Below, piece by piece: positions 28,747-38,742 of a stretch of DNA of 64,000 bases. Numbering within the stretch: position 1 is the first letter of the stretch; each line of letters opens with the position of its first letter. This stretch comes from Sideroxyarcus emersonii (lineage in GTDB: Bacteria; Pseudomonadota; Gammaproteobacteria; Burkholderiales; Gallionellaceae). Where the stretch lies: NCBI RefSeq assembly GCF_021654335.1, contig NZ_AP023423.1:2603001-2667000 (forward strand). The letters run 5' to 3'. The notes under the pieces were generated by a model. That model was not told the DNA's origin. It did not search any database and was given only the letters and a program-made list of their open reading frames with translations. Made by a program: the position numbers and the translations under genes.

Positions 28747-29820
28747 TTAATTGATCTTGTCTTTGATCAAGAAAATTGGCCTATCCTTGACTTCGACATA
28801 TATTCTGCCTATGTATTCGCCCAGAACTCCTACGACAAGCATTTGAACTCCGAACAGACTGGCCATTAATAAATTGGTTTGTGAAATTCCGGGGGGGAGC
28901 ACTCCTACAAATGTACTACCAAGTGCGTATGCTATTAATCGCCCAACTCCCTGAATCAAGATAAGTGCGAATGCTAAGCCAGATACGGATATTCCAATGA
29001 TGGTAGCCATGCGTAGGGGCGCAACTGAATACGCAACAAGCCCATCCAAAGCCAGATTTATCATGCCCGATAGCCCAAACTTGCTTTCCCCTCCAGCACG
29101 AGCATCTCGTTCATACTGAAAACCAGTTTGTTTAAAACCGACCCAAGCTCTAAGTCCGCGGGTGAATCTTTGGCGCTCAGGCATACTATTCATTGCATTC
29201 ACCACTTGACGCCTCATTACACAATAATCACCAGCATCCAAGGGAATCTCGATTTCTGCAGTAAATTTCCAGAGCCTATAGAATGCCGCATAGGCAAATC
29301 GCTTAAATATGTTTTCCTTCCTTTTTTTTCTAACTCCATACACAACATCAAAACCATCGTTTTCCGCAATAGATAACATCTTGACGATTAATTCAGGAGG
29401 ATCTTGTAAATCACCATCTAAAATGGCCACGAACTCCCCTCGCGCATGTGCCAAACCACAAGTGATTGCTCCTTGGTAGCCATAATTTCTAGACAATTGG
29501 ATAATGCGCAACCTGCTATCTTTCTCTGCCAATTGCATCATTGATTCGATAGAGCCATCAAACGATCCATTTTCAATCCAGATAATTTCAAAATCATCCA
29601 ACCCGGATTCTTCACACGAATTCAATATACGGGTATACAAATTTTGCAAATTTTCTTTTTCGTTGTAGCAAGGCGAAATGAAAGTAAGTTTGCAACTATT
29701 TATTTGTTCTTCTGCAAGCACAGATCGAACGCCCCGAATCTGCAAGACTAGTCTTTCAAGTCGGTCAATCCGATTAACGATTTCGTCTATATGCTCTTCG
29801 TTACAGGTCTTATTTCTCAT
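28747..29820 (-). CDS. GtrB/ArnC-like undecaprenyl-phosphate glycosyltransferase
   Basis: 357 residues from the ATG at 29820, which has AAAGG 4-5 bases upstream. A GT2 domain (LTFISPCYNEKENLQNLYTR, then AILDGDLQDPPELIVKML) is followed by two C-terminal membrane helices, the layout of GtrB and DPM-like enzymes that load a sugar onto undecaprenyl phosphate. Unusually, about 45 residues precede the GT2 domain and include heptad-like IDEIVNRIDRLERLVLQI, probably a short coiled coil. Probably the first step of a periplasmic side-chain addition, with the two genes downstream. Confidence 0.87.
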   Translation of the reverse strand: MRNKTCNEEHIDEIVNRIDRLERLVLQIRGVRSVLAEEQINSCKLTFISPCYNEKENLQNLYTRILNSCEESGLDDFEIIWIENGSFDGSIESMMQLAEKDSRLRIIQLSRNYGYQGAITCGLAHARGEFVAILDGDLQDPPELIVKMLSIAENDGFDVVYGVRKKRKENIFKRFAYAAFYRLWKFTAEIEIPLDAGDYCVMRRQVVNAMNSMPERQRFTRGLRAWVGFKQTGFQYERDARAGGESKFGLSGMINLALDGLVAYSVAPLRMATIIGISVSGLAFALILIQGVGRLIAYALGSTFVGVLPPGISQTNLLMASLFGVQMLVVGVLGEYIGRIYVEVKDRPIFLIKDKIN

Positions 29821-29880
29821 AATGCCTTTCATAGTCTTAGCCAGCTTCCCCTAACTGCATCATCGAATTTTTGTGCGCTA

Positions 29881-31419
29881 TCACTTAACGGTCTGTCCGA
29901 TTTGTGAAGTCACTAATTTATTCAGCGATTGCCGCTCCCCTCTTGTTAAAACCAATAAGTACGAAACTGATGCGGCAAGTAGTATTGATATAACAAAGGC
30001 AATAGTAAGCATACTCAGATTGCCAAGATCAGTCAGTAATTGCTTCATTTCAAAGTTCGCTCCTAACAGAACCAGTAACAGTATAAATGTCGGGGTCAAG
30101 ACTGACTTGAAGTGCGAGCCGAATGGAATGCCAAAATGCTTGAGCGCTATGTAGGGTGCATACCAGTTGTTGGTCAGGATTTGTGCGATCAATGTGCCCA
30201 AAGCCACACCCCACAGACCTAATTGGGATGCAAGCAGAATGGAGATCGCCAGGTTTAATAAGCCCGCAATCATAGCTGGCTTGGCAAACACCACATGACC
30301 TGTAGCAACAGTTGCTGTTGCCATCGCTACATGGTGAGCCTCCAGAAGCACCATCAGCAGCAGTGTCCAAAGTACTGGAAAGCCGACGAACCTCCCGTTT
30401 CCCAGCCAGAGTGCAATAATGGAATCGCCGAAAACCGACACGAAGGCAACCAGGAAAACGACAGCTGAAACACTCAGCCTGACGCTTTGCGACAAAAGCG
30501 AGGTTACCAGAGTTGAATCTTTCTCGGCGTATGCTTTTGAAATTTGCGGCGAGGTGGCAGTCACCAACAATAGGGCAGCGGTCATCGTGCTGATTGCAAT
30601 TTTGGCGGCCGCTTCGTAGTTAGGGATTGCTGCAGGACCAAGTATCGCCGCTATGATGACATTGTCGGTTTGCAGGATCAGGATCGCTCCGAAGCCCATC
30701 ACTGCCCATTTCAGGCTTGGCAGAATGATGGATTTTGCAAGTTGAAGATCCGGCTGACTGCGGATCATGAATACGTCCGGACATTTGTTGTACAGAATCC
30801 GTTTTGCCGCGTATCTGGCCAGAAATCCCTGGACCGTCCAGGCGACAGCAAGCCCGATGAGGCCGAACCCGGCGTATAGCAGCATGAATGTCAAAGCCAA
30901 TCCCATCATGAGCGAAAATGATCGAATCATCCGCTCAGTGCCCAAATATCCCATGCCATAAAGCGCTGCAAGTGGGCTGCTCGCCCACAGATTAAGTGCA
31001 GCGCCGGCTGAGAAAATGAACCATGCCCACGCCACTTGAGCGTATTCGGATGCCGGAGTGCTTGCATGTACGAAATAGCCACCAATCAGCACCGCCAGGA
31101 AAAAGGCAGCGACAGCGAGGATACGAAAAAGCAGATTGCTCGTCGCAAGCAGATCGGCAATCAGTTTGCTTCTTTGTTGTTCATCGTGGCTTGGGGTACC
31201 CAAATGAAAGCTGATTTCCCTAGCGACAGTTGGGCTCAGACCCAAGTCGAAAAATGCAATGTAAGAACCAACGGAGACGAACAACAACCACGTTCCGGCA
31301 AGACCGGGCGACAAGTAGTCCAATACCAGCCGCAACTGGATAATCAATACAATGATTGAAACTACAGAAAAAAAGGCCCCGCCTGACACTCCCCTCAATA
31401 TCTTTCGTTGAACGCTCAT
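29881..31419 (-). CDS. Polysaccharide repeat-unit flippase, Wzx-like
   Basis: 512 residues with about 12-14 hydrophobic helices. The N-terminus ILRGVSGGAFFSVVSIIVLI and the segment FFDLGLSPTVAREISFHLG match the polysaccharide-export subfamily of MOP exporters. It moves undecaprenyl-linked repeat units across the inner membrane. It belongs to the downstream (39.1 to 16 kb) operon, and a second flippase at 49031 serves the other operon. Confidence 0.88.
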   Translation of the reverse strand: MSVQRKILRGVSGGAFFSVVSIIVLIIQLRLVLDYLSPGLAGTWLLFVSVGSYIAFFDLGLSPTVAREISFHLGTPSHDEQQRSKLIADLLATSNLLFRILAVAAFFLAVLIGGYFVHASTPASEYAQVAWAWFIFSAGAALNLWASSPLAALYGMGYLGTERMIRSFSLMMGLALTFMLLYAGFGLIGLAVAWTVQGFLARYAAKRILYNKCPDVFMIRSQPDLQLAKSIILPSLKWAVMGFGAILILQTDNVIIAAILGPAAIPNYEAAAKIAISTMTAALLLVTATSPQISKAYAEKDSTLVTSLLSQSVRLSVSAVVFLVAFVSVFGDSIIALWLGNGRFVGFPVLWTLLLMVLLEAHHVAMATATVATGHVVFAKPAMIAGLLNLAISILLASQLGLWGVALGTLIAQILTNNWYAPYIALKHFGIPFGSHFKSVLTPTFILLLVLLGANFEMKQLLTDLGNLSMLTIAFVISILLAASVSYLLVLTRGERQSLNKLVTSQIGQTVK

Positions 31420-31431
31420 GCCTGCATTCTG

Positions 31432-32346
31432 TTATCTAGAGATACGTCGGATGCCTTCAACCAAACCGACTTTTGGATGCCAGCCTCGCAAGGTGCGGCC
31501 CTTGTTCCATGGCGTCATGACTTCTCGTGGGCGGTAGGTGCGCTTTCCCCACTCTATGGGTAATTTCACTCCCAGTTCATTCTCATAAATGGCAACCAGC
31601 TCTCGAAGTTGCAGGGGCTGTCCAGACGATACGGCATATACCTGATGCCCTTTTGGCAATTCGTAGAGCACATCCTTTGCGCAAAGGAACGCATCAATAA
31701 CATCATCAATGTAAACAAGGTCGATCAGCTGCTCGCCCGGAGACATGGCGAGTGCTTCCTGATTCTTGGCTGTTTTGGCCAGGAGATGAAAAAGTTTAGG
31801 CCTGGGGTCGCCCGGCCCGTAAGTATCGAAGAGCTGCAGCGTGACCGCCTTTAACGATGCGGCTTCCGTATAGTAGGCCAGAATATCTTCAAATGCCTGT
31901 TTGGTTGCTGCATACAAACAAACCGGGTTGTAGTCTTCGTTGTTGTAGTGTTGCCACGATGTTCCGGTGTTAACAATCTTGTCCACTCCATTGATCCGCA
32001 TCGCTTCGAGGAGCTGACTGCCGAACAGCACATTGCTCAAGACCAGCGGTTCGATATCCTTGGATTCGTGTTGTGCAAGAAATAGCGAGGCCAGATGGAA
32101 TACCACATCCGGCTTGGCCTGGGCCACACACTCCGCCATGCCTTGTGTGCTGCCGTCATGGATGTGTCTTGTTGTCTGCGCGAATTCCGGGTGATCAGGC
32201 AAACGCGATTCTGCACGGTTCAATATGTGAACTTCCCATCCCTCTGTCACCAAGCGCCGGACAAGGTGACTGCCGACAAAACCCGTTGCTCCGGTGACAA
32301 GCGCAACGGCTTTACGTTCGATCATTTGGAAATCCAGGTCATTCAT
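31432..32346 (-). CDS. NAD(P)-dependent epimerase/reductase, likely last step of a CDP-deoxysugar
   Basis: 304 residues from the ATG at 32346, overlapping the upstream gene by 8 bases; ATG at 32325 is an alternative. SDR fold: VALVTGATGFVGSHLVRRL, a catalytic NTGTSW serine region and YAATK with the Tyr and Lys. It lies directly downstream of rfbF-rfbG-rfbH and a cupin epimerase, where CDP-abequose, CDP-paratose or CDP-ascarylose pathways place their C4 reductase. Which sugar is made cannot be read from sequence. Confidence 0.78.
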   Translation of the reverse strand: MNDLDFQMIERKAVALVTGATGFVGSHLVRRLVTEGWEVHILNRAESRLPDHPEFAQTTRHIHDGSTQGMAECVAQAKPDVVFHLASLFLAQHESKDIEPLVLSNVLFGSQLLEAMRINGVDKIVNTGTSWQHYNNEDYNPVCLYAATKQAFEDILAYYTEAASLKAVTLQLFDTYGPGDPRPKLFHLLAKTAKNQEALAMSPGEQLIDLVYIDDVIDAFLCAKDVLYELPKGHQVYAVSSGQPLQLRELVAIYENELGVKLPIEWGKRTYRPREVMTPWNKGRTLRGWHPKVGLVEGIRRISR

Positions 32347-32887
32347 AACGGAATGGGCTTGCGAATTTGTCGAAGGACGGAAAGCTTTGGTCTCGCGCCG
32401 AGAGAATGGCCTCGGTTGTCGGCCAAGGTATGCCGACGGAATTCCAAAGCACACCTGCATCATGAGCCGGTGAATATATCGTACCTACTTTGTAAACCAT
32501 GATGGCCTGATCACTTCGTGCACAGAAGCCATGCGCCATGCCTTTGGGGATATAGATGCTGTTGGCCTTGGCGGCGCTCAATTCAAACAGGTCGAACTGA
32601 CCATAGGTAGGGGATCCTGCCCTCAGGTCGACAACGGCGTCCATTACTTCACCTGCGACGCAGTACACCATCTTGACGTGGTCCATTGGCGGCAACTGGA
32701 AATGCAACCCCCTGATCACATTCTTGTGGGAAACGGAGTAATACTCTTCGGCAAATCCGGTCTCCAGGCCTTGAGCCGCAAAAGCCTGTTCGTGAAATAC
32801 TTTCACAAACCGACCACGCGCATCATCAAATACTTTCGGTTGCAGCTCAAGGCAACCCGCGAGCTTGCTTGGTTTGACGTCGAACAC
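32339..32887 (-). CDS. RmlC-like cupin sugar epimerase acting with the CDP-sugar genes
   Basis: 182-residue cupin of the dTDP-4-dehydrorhamnose 3,5-epimerase family, with the catalytic histidine in VIRGLHFQLPP and YIPKGMAHGFCARS. The closing DAGVLWNSVGIPWP corresponds to the family's active-site Asp region. The true RmlC in this window is at 55723. This copy sits among rfbF-rfbG-rfbH, so it probably epimerises C5 of a CDP-4-keto-deoxyhexose, as AscE does in the ascarylose route. The start is GTG, immediately after the rfbH stop. Confidence 0.8.
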   Translation of the reverse strand: MFDVKPSKLAGCLELQPKVFDDARGRFVKVFHEQAFAAQGLETGFAEEYYSVSHKNVIRGLHFQLPPMDHVKMVYCVAGEVMDAVVDLRAGSPTYGQFDLFELSAAKANSIYIPKGMAHGFCARSDQAIMVYKVGTIYSPAHDAGVLWNSVGIPWPTTEAILSARDQSFPSFDKFASPFRYE

Positions 32888-34201
32888 TTAGAAATTCACG
32901 CCAAAAAACGCTTCGATCTTCTCGACCACAAAGCTCAGCATCTCCTCGGTCAGACCTGGGTACACGCCGATCCAGAGCGTGTCGTTCATGATCTTGTCGG
33001 TGTTGGCGAGTTCTCCGCTGATACGGTAACTGCGGCCTTCGAAATACGGCTGGCGAGTGAGATTACCGGCGAACAGCAGGCGCGTGCCGATCTTGTATTG
33101 ATCCAGGTATTTCAGCAGCTCGACGCGATTCACCCCTGCCGCTTCGCGCAAGGTGATTGGGAAGCCGAACCAGGAAGGTTCGCTGCCTGCGGTAGCTTCC
33201 GGCAGGGTCAGGAATTCTTCACAGGATTTCAGCCGCTCTTTAAGGAATGCGAAATTGTGTTTGCGTGCTTCGACGAATTCCGGCAGGCGATCCATCTGCG
33301 CCAGCGCGCAGGCGGCCTGCATGTCGGTAATCTTGAGGTTGTAACCTAAATGCGAATAGGTGTACTTATGGTCGTAGCCTTCGGGCAGCGTACCCAGCTT
33401 CCAGCCGAAGCGTTTGCCGCAGGTATTGTCGCAGCCCGGTGCGCAATAGCAATCGCGCCCCCAGTCGCGGAAAGATTCGATGATGGTGCGCAGGTCGCGA
33501 TCCTTGGTGAATACCATGCCGCCCTCGCCCATGGTGATATGGTGCGCAGGATAAAAACTGCAGGTGGCGATGTGACCGAAGGTGCCGACATGCTGGCCTT
33601 TGTAGCGTGAGCCGAGCGCATCGCAGCAATCTTCGATGACCCACAGATCATGTTTCCTGGCCACCGCCATCACAACATCCAGATCGAACGGATTGCCCAG
33701 CGTATGCGCCACCATGATGGCTTTGGTCTTTGGACTGACCGCCGCTTCGATCTTCTTCGGGTCGATGTTGTAGGTAGGAATATCCACATCCACGAACACC
33801 GGCACCATGCCGTTCTGCAACATCGGGTTCACGGTGGTGGGGAAGCCGGCTGCCACGGTGATGACTTCGTCGCCGGGTTTCAATGCGCGCGCACCCAGCT
33901 TGTGCGAGGTCAGTGCCGTGAAGGCCAGCAGATTCGCCGACGAACCGGAAGTGGTGGTCAGCGCATAAGGCACCCCAACGAATTCGGCAAAACGTTTCTC
34001 GAATGCCTCGTTGAAGCGCCCGGTGGTAAGCCACCCATCCAGGGAGGCCTCGACCATGTTCTTCAGCTCCGCGGCACCGAGCACTTTGCCGGAAGGTGGA
34101 ATAACGCTGCTGCCGGCCTGGAAAGGTTTTGCCGCATATTGCAATGCGCTGTATTGCTCGACCAGGTTCAATATCTGCTGTTTCAGTTCTGTTTTGTCCA
34201 C
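32888..34201 (-). CDS. rfbH: CDP-6-deoxy-4-hexulose-3-dehydrase (E1, RfbH/DdhC/AscC type)
   Basis: 437 residues. PMP-dependent, [2Fe-2S] enzyme that removes the C3 hydroxyl of CDP-4-keto-6-deoxyglucose. The usual PLP-binding lysine of this aminotransferase-like fold is replaced by histidine in [12 protein letters not shown] (H220/H221), as expected for E1. Iron-sulfur cysteines fit C193, C251, C253 and C261, within DCCDALG and [12 protein letters not shown]. It needs a flavin/Fe-S reductase partner (E3), which is not in the window. GTG start with AGGGG upstream, in the order rfbF-rfbG-rfbH. Confidence 0.95.
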   Translation of the reverse strand: MDKTELKQQILNLVEQYSALQYAAKPFQAGSSVIPPSGKVLGAAELKNMVEASLDGWLTTGRFNEAFEKRFAEFVGVPYALTTTSGSSANLLAFTALTSHKLGARALKPGDEVITVAAGFPTTVNPMLQNGMVPVFVDVDIPTYNIDPKKIEAAVSPKTKAIMVAHTLGNPFDLDVVMAVARKHDLWVIEDCCDALGSRYKGQHVGTFGHIATCSFYPAHHITMGEGGMVFTKDRDLRTIIESFRDWGRDCYCAPGCDNTCGKRFGWKLGTLPEGYDHKYTYSHLGYNLKITDMQAACALAQMDRLPEFVEARKHNFAFLKERLKSCEEFLTLPEATAGSEPSWFGFPITLREAAGVNRVELLKYLDQYKIGTRLLFAGNLTRQPYFEGRSYRISGELANTDKIMNDTLWIGVYPGLTEEMLSFVVEKIEAFFGVNF

Positions 34202-34214
34202 TTTGTGACCCCTG

Positions 34215-35291
34215 CTAATGTTTTTGAATACCGTTGTATGCGCCGATCTGGCGCAACGTCAGCTCGCGCATGTCTTTTCCGTCCCGATATGCCCGTTGCC
34301 ATTCGATGATCGCGCCCAGTGCATCTTCGAGATGCCATCTGGGATGCCAGTCCAGCCGCATCTTTGCCTTGGAGCAGTCCAGCTTCAGGTAATGTGCTTC
34401 ATGCGGATGCTCACCGCCATCGAGTTCCCAGCCAGCACCTCCGCCCCAGGCCTTGGTCAGCTTTTCCACGATCCACTGCACAGGCTTGGCGTCTTCATCG
34501 TTCGGGCCGAAGTTCCAGCCTTCGGCATAGGCCGCACCTTCTTCGTAGAGCTTTTGCGCCAGCACCAGGTAACCGGAAAGCGGCTCGAGCACGTGCTGCC
34601 ATGGCCGGATGGCATGCGGGTTGCGGATACTGACCAGTTTACCTTGGGTGATGGCGCGCATGATATCGGGGATCAGCCTATCTTCAGCCCAATCGCCGCC
34701 ACCGATGACATTGCCCGCACGCCCGGAAGCAATGGCAACGCCATGCTCTTTATATTTGTCCGGATGGAAGTAGGAATTGCGGTAGGCAGCCGTCACCAGC
34801 TCTGCGCAGCCCTTGCTGTTGCTGTATGGGTCGTAGCCGCCCATCGCTTCGTTCTCGCGGTAGCCCCACACCCATTCGCGGTTGTCATAGCATTTGTCGC
34901 TGGTCACGTTTACCACAGCCCTCACGCTGTTCGTGCCGCGAACCGCCTCGAGCAGATTTACCGTACCCATCACGTTGGTGGAATAGGTTTCGACCGGCTC
35001 GACATAGGAATAGCGCACCAATGCTTGCGCCGCCATGTGAATCACGATCTCGGGCTTGTGTTCAGCAAACACTTTGCGCAGATGTTCCAGATCGCGGATG
35101 TCACCGATGATGCTGGTCATACCCTGGCCCACCTCTGCAACATCGAACAGGCTTGGGTTGGAGGGTGCCGCCAAAGCATAACCCACCACTTGCGCGCCCA
35201 TGGATTGCAGCCAGAGCGATAGCCAGCTCCCCTTGAAACCGGTATGCCCGGTCAGCAGCACGCGCTTGCCGCGCCAGAATTCCGCCTTCAT
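34215..35291 (-). CDS. rfbG: CDP-glucose 4,6-dehydratase
   Basis: 358 residues from the ATG at 35291 ([20 protein letters not shown]), which overlaps the rfbF stop as ATGA and matches the family N-terminus; two earlier in-frame starts exist. SDR fold with [10 protein letters not shown] as the NAD site, [13 protein letters not shown] holding the catalytic Thr-Asp-Lys region and [13 protein letters not shown] the Tyr/Lys pair. It converts CDP-glucose to CDP-4-keto-6-deoxyglucose, the substrate of RfbH. The gene follows rfbF and precedes rfbH. Confidence 0.95.
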   Translation of the reverse strand: MKAEFWRGKRVLLTGHTGFKGSWLSLWLQSMGAQVVGYALAAPSNPSLFDVAEVGQGMTSIIGDIRDLEHLRKVFAEHKPEIVIHMAAQALVRYSYVEPVETYSTNVMGTVNLLEAVRGTNSVRAVVNVTSDKCYDNREWVWGYRENEAMGGYDPYSNSKGCAELVTAAYRNSYFHPDKYKEHGVAIASGRAGNVIGGGDWAEDRLIPDIMRAITQGKLVSIRNPHAIRPWQHVLEPLSGYLVLAQKLYEEGAAYAEGWNFGPNDEDAKPVQWIVEKLTKAWGGGAGWELDGGEHPHEAHYLKLDCSKAKMRLDWHPRWHLEDALGAIIEWQRAYRDGKDMRELTLRQIGAYNGIQKH

Positions 35292-36061
35292 TTCCAGATC
35301 TTCCATGGAGCCTTGCCGGATTGCCACAGCTCTTCGAGATGCATCTTGTCACGCAGGGTATCCATCGGCTGCCAGAAACCGTTATGGTGGAATGCAGCCA
35401 ACTCACCCTCTTCCGCCAGGCGCTCCAGCGGGTCGCGCTCCCAGATGGTCTTGTCTTCGGCGATGTAATCGATGACTTGCGGGGACAGTACGAAGAAGCC
35501 GCCGTTGATCATGGCGCCATCGCCTTTGGGTTTTTCACGGAAACTGTTGACCTTGTTTCCGACCATATCCAATGCGCCGAATCGCCCCGGGGGAACGGCA
35601 GCAGTCAAAGTGGCTTTAACTTTCTGCGCCTTGTGGAAAGCAATCAGCTCGGTGATGTTGACGTCCCCCACGCCATCGCCGTAAGTGAAACAGAACGCCT
35701 CTTCATCCTTGATGTAATTCGCTACGCGTTTCAGGCGGCCACCGGTCATGGTGTCTTCGCCGGTATCCACCAGGGTTACTTTCCATGGCTCGGCATACCG
35801 CTGGTGCACTTCCATCTTGTTGTGCTCCATGTCGAAAGTCACGTCCGACATGTGCAGGAAATAATTGGCGAAATATTCCTTGATGACATAGCCCTTATAG
35901 CCGCAGCAAACCACGAATTCGTTGATGCCGTGCGCCGAATATAATTTCATGATGTGCCACAGGATCGGTTTTCCGCCGATCTCCACCATCGGCTTGGGAC
36001 GGGTCGATGTCTCTTCGCTGATTCGCGTGCCCAATCCCCCTGCAAGAATGACTGCCTTCAT
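35288..36061 (-). CDS. rfbF: Glucose-1-phosphate cytidylyltransferase
   Basis: 257 residues. The nucleotidyltransferase start [18 protein letters not shown] with [33 protein letters not shown] and [11 protein letters not shown] is specific for the CTP-using enzyme that makes CDP-glucose. It opens the CDP-deoxysugar branch within the downstream operon. ATG start; the gap to gmd is 80 bases. Confidence 0.95.
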   Translation of the reverse strand: MKAVILAGGLGTRISEETSTRPKPMVEIGGKPILWHIMKLYSAHGINEFVVCCGYKGYVIKEYFANYFLHMSDVTFDMEHNKMEVHQRYAEPWKVTLVDTGEDTMTGGRLKRVANYIKDEEAFCFTYGDGVGDVNITELIAFHKAQKVKATLTAAVPPGRFGALDMVGNKVNSFREKPKGDGAMINGGFFVLSPQVIDYIAEDKTIWERDPLERLAEEGELAAFHHNGFWQPMDTLRDKMHLEELWQSGKAPWKIWK

Positions 36062-36141
36062 TGACTGCTCCTACAAAAATCAGGTAACGGTACCGGGTGA
36101 ACTGCGAATAAAACCCGCTTCTGCCCGGATCACATCGGTAC

Positions 36142-37236
36142 CTATTCGTGATAATCGAAAGCGGCAAAGCCGTGCTTTTTGACCAGCTCGTCGCGCTGCG
36201 CACTCTTGAGGTCTTCCCGCACCATTTCGGAAACGAGCTCCTGAAAGGTGATTTTGGGAGTCCAGCCGAGCTTCTGTTTTGCCTTGCTCGGGTCGCCAAG
36301 CAGGGTCTCCACTTCAGTGGGACGGAAGTAGCGCGGGTCGACTTGAACGATGCATTTGCCTGTGGATGCGTCGTAGCCTTTTTCATCCACCCCTTTGCCT
36401 TCCCATCGCACGCCGATGCCGAGCTCTTTGGCTGCCGCATTCACGAAATCGCGCACGCTGTATTGCACGCCGGTGGCGATGACGAAATCCTCGGGCTTGT
36501 CTTGTTGCAGCATCATCCATTGCATTTCGACATAGTCTTTGGCGTGACCCCAGTCGCGCAGGGAATCCAGGTTGCCGAGGTACAGGCAATCCTGCAGGTT
36601 CAGTTTGATGCGGGCCAGTGCCCGGGTGATCTTGCGGGTAACGAAGGTCTCGCCCCGGATCGGACTTTCATGGTTGAACAGGATGCCGTTGCATGCATAG
36701 ATGCCATAAGCTTCGCGGTAATTCACTGTGATCCAGTAGGCGTACATCTTCGCCACCGCATAAGGGCTGCGCGGATAAAAAGGTGTGGTTTCTTTCTGCG
36801 GAATCTCTTGCACCAGGCCATAAAGTTCCGAGGTCGATGCCTGGTAAAAACGCGTCTTTTTCTCCAGCCCCAGGATGCGGATTGCCTCAAGAATGCGCAG
36901 TGTGCCGATGCCGTCTGCGTTTGCGGTGTACTCCGGAGTCTCGAAAGAAACCGCGACGTGACTCATGGCAGCCAGGTTGTAGATCTCGTCGGGCTGGGTC
37001 TGCTGGATGACGCGAATGAGGTTCGTCGAGTCGGTCAGGTCGCCGTTATGCAGCTTGAACTTTGTGTTGTCGAGATGAGGATCCCGATACAAGTGATCGA
37101 TCCGATCGGTGTTGAACAAGGAGGAACGGCGCTTGAGGCCGTGCACAATGTAGCCTTTATTCAGCAACAGTTCGGCCAGGTATGCTCCATCTTGCCCTGT
37201 GATGCCGGTGATCAACGCGACTTTTTGCTTGCTCAA
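36142..37236 (-). CDS. gmd: GDP-mannose 4,6-dehydratase
   Basis: 364 residues, full family length. [20 protein letters not shown] is the NADP site. QASTSELYG supplies the active-site Thr and Glu, and [20 protein letters not shown] the Tyr/Lys pair. [20 protein letters not shown] is the subunit-contact region typical of Gmd. It makes GDP-4-keto-6-deoxymannose from GDP-mannose supplied by the adjacent manC. The likely start is TTG at 37236 with GGGAGA 7-8 bases upstream. The nearby ATG runs into a stop after two codons. Confidence 0.95.
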   Translation of the reverse strand: MSKQKVALITGITGQDGAYLAELLLNKGYIVHGLKRRSSLFNTDRIDHLYRDPHLDNTKFKLHNGDLTDSTNLIRVIQQTQPDEIYNLAAMSHVAVSFETPEYTANADGIGTLRILEAIRILGLEKKTRFYQASTSELYGLVQEIPQKETTPFYPRSPYAVAKMYAYWITVNYREAYGIYACNGILFNHESPIRGETFVTRKITRALARIKLNLQDCLYLGNLDSLRDWGHAKDYVEMQWMMLQQDKPEDFVIATGVQYSVRDFVNAAAKELGIGVRWEGKGVDEKGYDASTGKCIVQVDPRYFRPTEVETLLGDPSKAKQKLGWTPKITFQELVSEMVREDLKSAQRDELVKKHGFAAFDYHE

Positions 37237-37259
37237 TTCATTCTCCCGATAAAAAATTT

Positions 37260-38687
37260 CTATTCGCGACCGTACACATCTTCGAAACGAACAATGTCGT
37301 CTTCACCCAGGTACTCTCCGCTTTGCACTTCGATCATCACCAGCGGCAGCAAACCCGGGTTCTCCAGCCGGTGCTTATGGCCGGCCGGAATGTAAGTGGA
37401 CTCGTTGGTATTGACGAATAGCTCCTGTGTCCCGTTCACCACGCGCGCCATGCCGCTGACGACGATCCAGTGTTCGCTGCGATGATGGTGCATCTGCAGG
37501 CTCAGGCTCGCACCGGGTTTCACCTCGATGCGCTTGATCTTGAAGCGAGAGCCGCCTTCCAGAATGGTATAAGTGCCCCACGGGCGATGCACGGTGCTAT
37601 GCAGGCGGTGGGCTTCGTGGCCTGCCGCCTTGAGTCGCGCGAAGATATGTTTGACGTCTTGTGCGCGGCTGCGGTCTGCGACCAGCACTGCATCGGGGGT
37701 ATCGATGATCACCAGATCCTTGACGCCCACCGCCCCGACGATCCGCTGGTTGCTCTGGATATAGCAATTGCTGACATCGTGCAGGATGGCTTCGCCTTCT
37801 ATGCGATTGCCGTCGCTATCCGCTGCGGTAAGGTCGCCCAAGGCAGCCCAGGAGCCGATATCGCTCCAGCCGATGTTGCAGGGGACGACTGCGACTTTGG
37901 CGGATTTCTCCATGACGGCATAGTCGATGGAATCGTCCGGCACTTGTTTGAAAGCCTTGGCTTCCAGTTCTATCTGGCTGAAACCTTTGCCTTCGGAAAG
38001 ACGGGATTGCGCCATGCAGGCGCGAGTGGCTTCAAGGATGGCGGGGCAGTGTTGCTGCATCTCTTGCAATATCGTGCCTGCCTGGAAGCAGAACATGCCC
38101 GAGTTCCACAGGTAACGACCCGATGCGACGTATTCCCGGGCTTTTTCCAGATTCGGTTTTTCTACAAAACGCTTGACGCTGTTGCCGTCGTATTCAATGT
38201 ATCCGAATCCGGTTTCCGGCGTATCCGGCTTTATGCCGAAGGTAACCAGCTTGTCTTGCGCCGCCAATTCCATGGCCCGCGCAACGGCTTTTTCGAACGC
38301 AGGTTGATCGGCGATGAGATGGTCAGCTGCCAATACCAGGAGGCAAGCATCCTCTCCATGTGTAGCCGCAACCTGGAGTGCCGCTGCAGCGATGGCCGGT
38401 GCCGTATTGCGGCCAAAAGGCTCGAGAATGAAGCGATTGACCATGCCTTGCTTTGCCAGAACAGGCGTTACCTCTCGGTATTCGTCCTCGGTCTTGAAAA
38501 ACAGCTCACGGTTTGTGACGGTTAGCGTCTCGATGACTCCCGGCAACATCGCCCCTCGCAGCCAGGCTTTTTGCAACAGGCTTTGCCCATCCGCCAAGCG
38601 GATGAAAGGCTTGGGATGCAACTCCCGCGAAACCGGCCAGAGCCGCGATCCAGCCCCGCCGCATAGGATTGTTGGAATCAGTTTCAT
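37260..38687 (-). CDS. manC: Mannose-1-phosphate guanylyltransferase / mannose-6-phosphate isomerase
   Basis: 475-residue bifunctional type II enzyme. The N-terminal pyrophosphorylase has [19 protein letters not shown] and the sugar-binding FVEKPN. The C-terminal cupin isomerase domain shows [12 protein letters not shown] and [16 protein letters not shown], with the metal-binding histidines. It supplies GDP-mannose to gmd and to mannosyltransferases. It is the first biosynthetic gene after the regulator at 38743, so it probably sits at the head of the downstream operon. Confidence 0.95.
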   Translation of the reverse strand: MKLIPTILCGGAGSRLWPVSRELHPKPFIRLADGQSLLQKAWLRGAMLPGVIETLTVTNRELFFKTEDEYREVTPVLAKQGMVNRFILEPFGRNTAPAIAAAALQVAATHGEDACLLVLAADHLIADQPAFEKAVARAMELAAQDKLVTFGIKPDTPETGFGYIEYDGNSVKRFVEKPNLEKAREYVASGRYLWNSGMFCFQAGTILQEMQQHCPAILEATRACMAQSRLSEGKGFSQIELEAKAFKQVPDDSIDYAVMEKSAKVAVVPCNIGWSDIGSWAALGDLTAADSDGNRIEGEAILHDVSNCYIQSNQRIVGAVGVKDLVIIDTPDAVLVADRSRAQDVKHIFARLKAAGHEAHRLHSTVHRPWGTYTILEGGSRFKIKRIEVKPGASLSLQMHHHRSEHWIVVSGMARVVNGTQELFVNTNESTYIPAGHKHRLENPGLLPLVMIEVQSGEYLGEDDIVRFEDVYGRE

Positions 38688-38742
38688 AATAGTGAACTCA
38701 TCAAATGTGTATAAAAACAGGGGCTCTGTTCATATGAGCAGC

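Noticed and set aside
31432..32346. Assignment as abequose, paratose or tyvelose synthase
   Set aside because: The SDR has the general fold only. With a cupin epimerase beside it an L-sugar is at least as likely, so no gene symbol was given.
36148..37395. 415-codon plus-strand frame opposite gmd and the end of manC
   Set aside because: It covers two certain minus-strand genes and has no recognisable domain.
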